This document shows, piece by piece, positions 46,136 to 48,065 of a stretch of 48,065 nt of DNA; within the stretch, counting starts at the first letter, position 1, and each line of letters begins with the position of its first letter. The stretch comes from Patescibacteria group bacterium. Its GTDB lineage: Bacteria; Patescibacteriota; Saccharimonadia; Saccharimonadales; Saccharimonadaceae. Below the pieces are notes generated by a model. The model did no database searches. It was not told the DNA's origin and worked only from the letters and a program-made list of their open reading frames with translations. The translations under genes were made by a program, and so were the position numbers. The DNA lies in NCBI GenBank assembly GCA_030156575.1, contig JASGMG010000002.1, positions 1 through 48,065 on the forward strand. Reading direction: 5' to 3'.

Positions 46136-46382
46136 AAAGCAATATAATCACTACCAACTATGTTAAGTAAGATATTATCTAGCACCCATGTTAATAACAA
46201 AATTAACAAAGAATACCGCAGACCTTGTTCATAAAGATAATATATTAAAAATATATTAGCGAAGCTCTGCAAATAGTATAAAGAATAGCAATACAGCTCT
46301 TGAACTACTAGTGTATATCTGGTAAAATAGCTATCGAGTAAACACTCAACCGTTTTAAGTGATTCAATTAAGGAGACTCAAG

Positions 46383-46889
46383 ATCAGTAAATCAATTCGC
46401 ATCAATCAAGAAATTAAAGCTGATAAATTGCGCATCATAGGTCCAAGTGGCGAACAACTAGGCATTATGAGTCTGTCAGAAGCACTCAAAATAGCCGAAG
46501 AAGCAGGAGTTGATCTTATTGAGATATCACCAAATGCCAATCCGCCAGTTGCAAAAATTGTCGACTGGGGTAAGTATCAATATCAAAAGACTAAAGAGCA
46601 ACAAAAAAATCGCAAAAATGCCAAAACAGTTGAGTTAAAACAAATGCGTATGGGTCTAAAAATCGGAGCAAACGATCTCGAGATTAAACTCCGTAAAATA
46701 CGTGAATTTTTGCAAATTGGGCATAAAGTAAAAATTCTAATCTTTTTTCGAGGAAGAGAGATGGCTCATCAAGAACTTGGATATGAAATGATAGAAAAAA
46801 TCACATCTAAGTTGGAGGAAGAAGCGATAATAGAACAAAAACCTCAAATGGCTGGACGTAATTTGAGTATAGTAGTAAGGAGTAAATAA
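46383..46889 (+). CDS. infC: Translation initiation factor IF-3 (probable AUC start; ORF track begins at GTG 46359)
   Basis: SIRINQEIKADKLRIIGPSGEQLGIM, IEISPNANPPVAKIVDWGKYQYQ; AAGGAG Shine-Dalgarno 7 nt upstream of ATC at 46383. Confidence 0.95.
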   Translation: MSKSIRINQEIKADKLRIIGPSGEQLGIMSLSEALKIAEEAGVDLIEISPNANPPVAKIVDWGKYQYQKTKEQQKNRKNAKTVELKQMRMGLKIGANDLEIKLRKIREFLQIGHKVKILIFFRGREMAHQELGYEMIEKITSKLEEEAIIEQKPQMAGRNLSIVVRSK

Positions 46890-47083
46890 TGCCAAAAATG
46901 AAAACCCACAAAGGAACTGCCAAACGTATTAAAATTACTAGTACTGGCAAATTAACACGTCGTCGAGCATCAGGTGTCCATATGCTTGCAAAAAAAAGCA
47001 AAAGTCGAAAACGTGCTATAAAAACAACCGCTGTAGTTAATGGAACAATGGCTAAAAATATCAAACGAGCGTTAGGCGCTTAA
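46889..47083 (+). CDS. rpmI: 50S ribosomal protein L35
   Basis: [27 protein letters not shown]; between infC and rplT. Confidence 0.97.
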   Translation: MPKMKTHKGTAKRIKITSTGKLTRRRASGVHMLAKKSKSRKRAIKTTAVVNGTMAKNIKRALGA

Positions 47084-47096
47084 GAAGGAGAAGAAT

Positions 47097-47444
47097 ATGC
47101 GAGTAAAAAGAGGTGTAACTGCAAACGCAAAGCATAAAAAGATAATAAAATTAGCCAAAGGCATGCAACACAATCGGACAAGATCATATCGACTTGCAAA
47201 ACAAGCCGTCATAAGAGCACTTCAATATTCTTATCGCGATCGTCGTAATAAAAAACGCGATCTTCGTGGTCTATGGATCACCCGTATCAACGCAGCCGCT
47301 CGCGAGCTTGGCACGACTTACGGTAAACTAATTGCTGGATTGAAAACAGCAGATATACAACTTGACCGAAAGATTCTTTCTGAAATCGCCGTCAAAGAAC
47401 CTAAGGCATTTGTTGCTATTGTCGCAGAAACCAAATTAATTTAA
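47097..47444 (+). CDS. rplT: 50S ribosomal protein L20
   Basis: [51 protein letters not shown]. Confidence 0.98.
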   Translation: MRVKRGVTANAKHKKIIKLAKGMQHNRTRSYRLAKQAVIRALQYSYRDRRNKKRDLRGLWITRINAAARELGTTYGKLIAGLKTADIQLDRKILSEIAVKEPKAFVAIVAETKLI

Positions 47445-47460
47445 TAATTTAAACCAAATA

Positions 47461-47494
47461 AAATAACTATATCGTTTTACGATATAGTTATTTT
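47461..47494. terminator. Bidirectional terminator shared by rplT and rnpB
   Basis: aaataactatatcg-tttta-cgatatagttattt between converging genes. Confidence 0.85.
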
Positions 47495-47498
47495 ATTT

Positions 47499-47837
47499 GA
47501 CAGTTCATCGATAAGCCGGGTTCTGTCGTGAGTAATCATCTATCTAGTTCGTCAGTTGCCTGCCGAATCAAGCGGATATCGGTTTGCGGACGAGAAGCCC
47601 TTTATGCAAGCCTCCTTGCAGCTAACAGGGTTTACCTCCAAACTATGTCACCACAGTCTGCTGTAAGCTCTTACCTTACTCGTTTCATCTTTTCCTATAT
47701 AAAAATAGGTAGTTTAGTTTCTGTGGCACTTTCCCTAGGGTTACCCCCGGTCGCCGTTAGCGACTGTTAAACTCTATGCTGCCCGGACTTTCCTCTCTAT
47801 GTACTAAACACATAGGGCGATTACTTAATGAACTGCC
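47499..47837 (-). ncRNA. rnpB: RNase P RNA, bacterial
   Basis: Minus strand GAGGAAAGTCCGGGC near the 5' end, ACGACAGAACCCGGCTTATCG near the 3' end; P1 pairing ggcagttcat/atgaactgtc. Confidence 0.95.
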
Positions 47838-47913
47838 TAATAATAAGTATAACAACATAGCAATAAACAATAAACCCCAAGTGTAGATGGACAATGAAAA
47901 TGTCCCCCAAAAA

Positions 47914-48065
47914 TCATTCCTTCCATTTCTTCCAAGGATGCGTACTTGGTGGCGTATGTGCCGTAAATTTGCCATTGATGAATAGCTTTGTCTTGTAATC
48001 TTTACCATCAAATACTATGAGCAGTCTATTATCTAATGTCTGTACAACTAGAATCTTAGTATCTA
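47914..48065 (-). CDS. C-terminal part of a CDS running off the right edge; function uncertain
   Basis: Open minus-strand frame ...DTKILVVQTLDNRLLIVFDGKDYKTKLFINGKFTAHTPPSTHPWKKWKE* with protein-like composition. Confidence 0.5.
   Translation of the reverse strand, partial: DTKILVVQTLDNRLLIVFDGKDYKTKLFINGKFTAHTPPSTHPWKKWKE

Noticed and set aside
46057-46272. 71-aa hydrophobic ORF upstream of infC
   Set aside because: AT-rich low-complexity hydrophobic translation, likely a chance ORF.
47528-48011. ORFs 47528-47770 (+) and 47757-48011 (-)
   Set aside because: Both overlap RNase P RNA; the real right-edge CDS is in another minus-strand frame ending at 47914.

Overview
About 48 kb of AT-rich bacterial chromosome, most like a reduced-genome Candidatus Saccharibacteria (TM7)/Patescibacteria lineage. 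That assignment is inferred from gene content and protein style; no search was run. Genetic code 11 fits throughout. Mostly housekeeping content: ileS, ftsZ/ftsA, nrdR-like, map, adk, yqeY, rpsU, recJ, priA, def, fmt, infB, an S1-domain protein, gyrA/gyrB, infC-rpmI-rplT, a complete rRNA locus (16S, tRNA-Ala, tRNA-Ile, 23S, 5S), tmRNA and RNase P RNA. Accessory content: a RloA/RloB (AbiL-like) putative defence pair at the left edge, sortase-type surface proteins, a VirD4/TraD/HerA-like ATPase and a ~3 kb gene-poor region around the tmRNA. Best leads: (1) an rRNA locus that looks split into three transcription units, with a HAD-family gene between tRNA-Ile and 23S and a terminator-like hairpin after 16S; (2) a ~180-nt stem-bounded insertion in 23S, apparently at H63; (3) a type-2-like IleRS with a HYGS instead of HxGH signature; (4) an NrdR-like protein with all zinc-ribbon cysteines lost; (5) a candidate structured ncRNA at ~43.4-43.7 kb; (6) a tmRNA with an apparent 29-residue tag; (7) infC with a probable AUC start. 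I did not find a convincing wholly new multi-gene system; the closest are the split rRNA locus and the orphan RNA.
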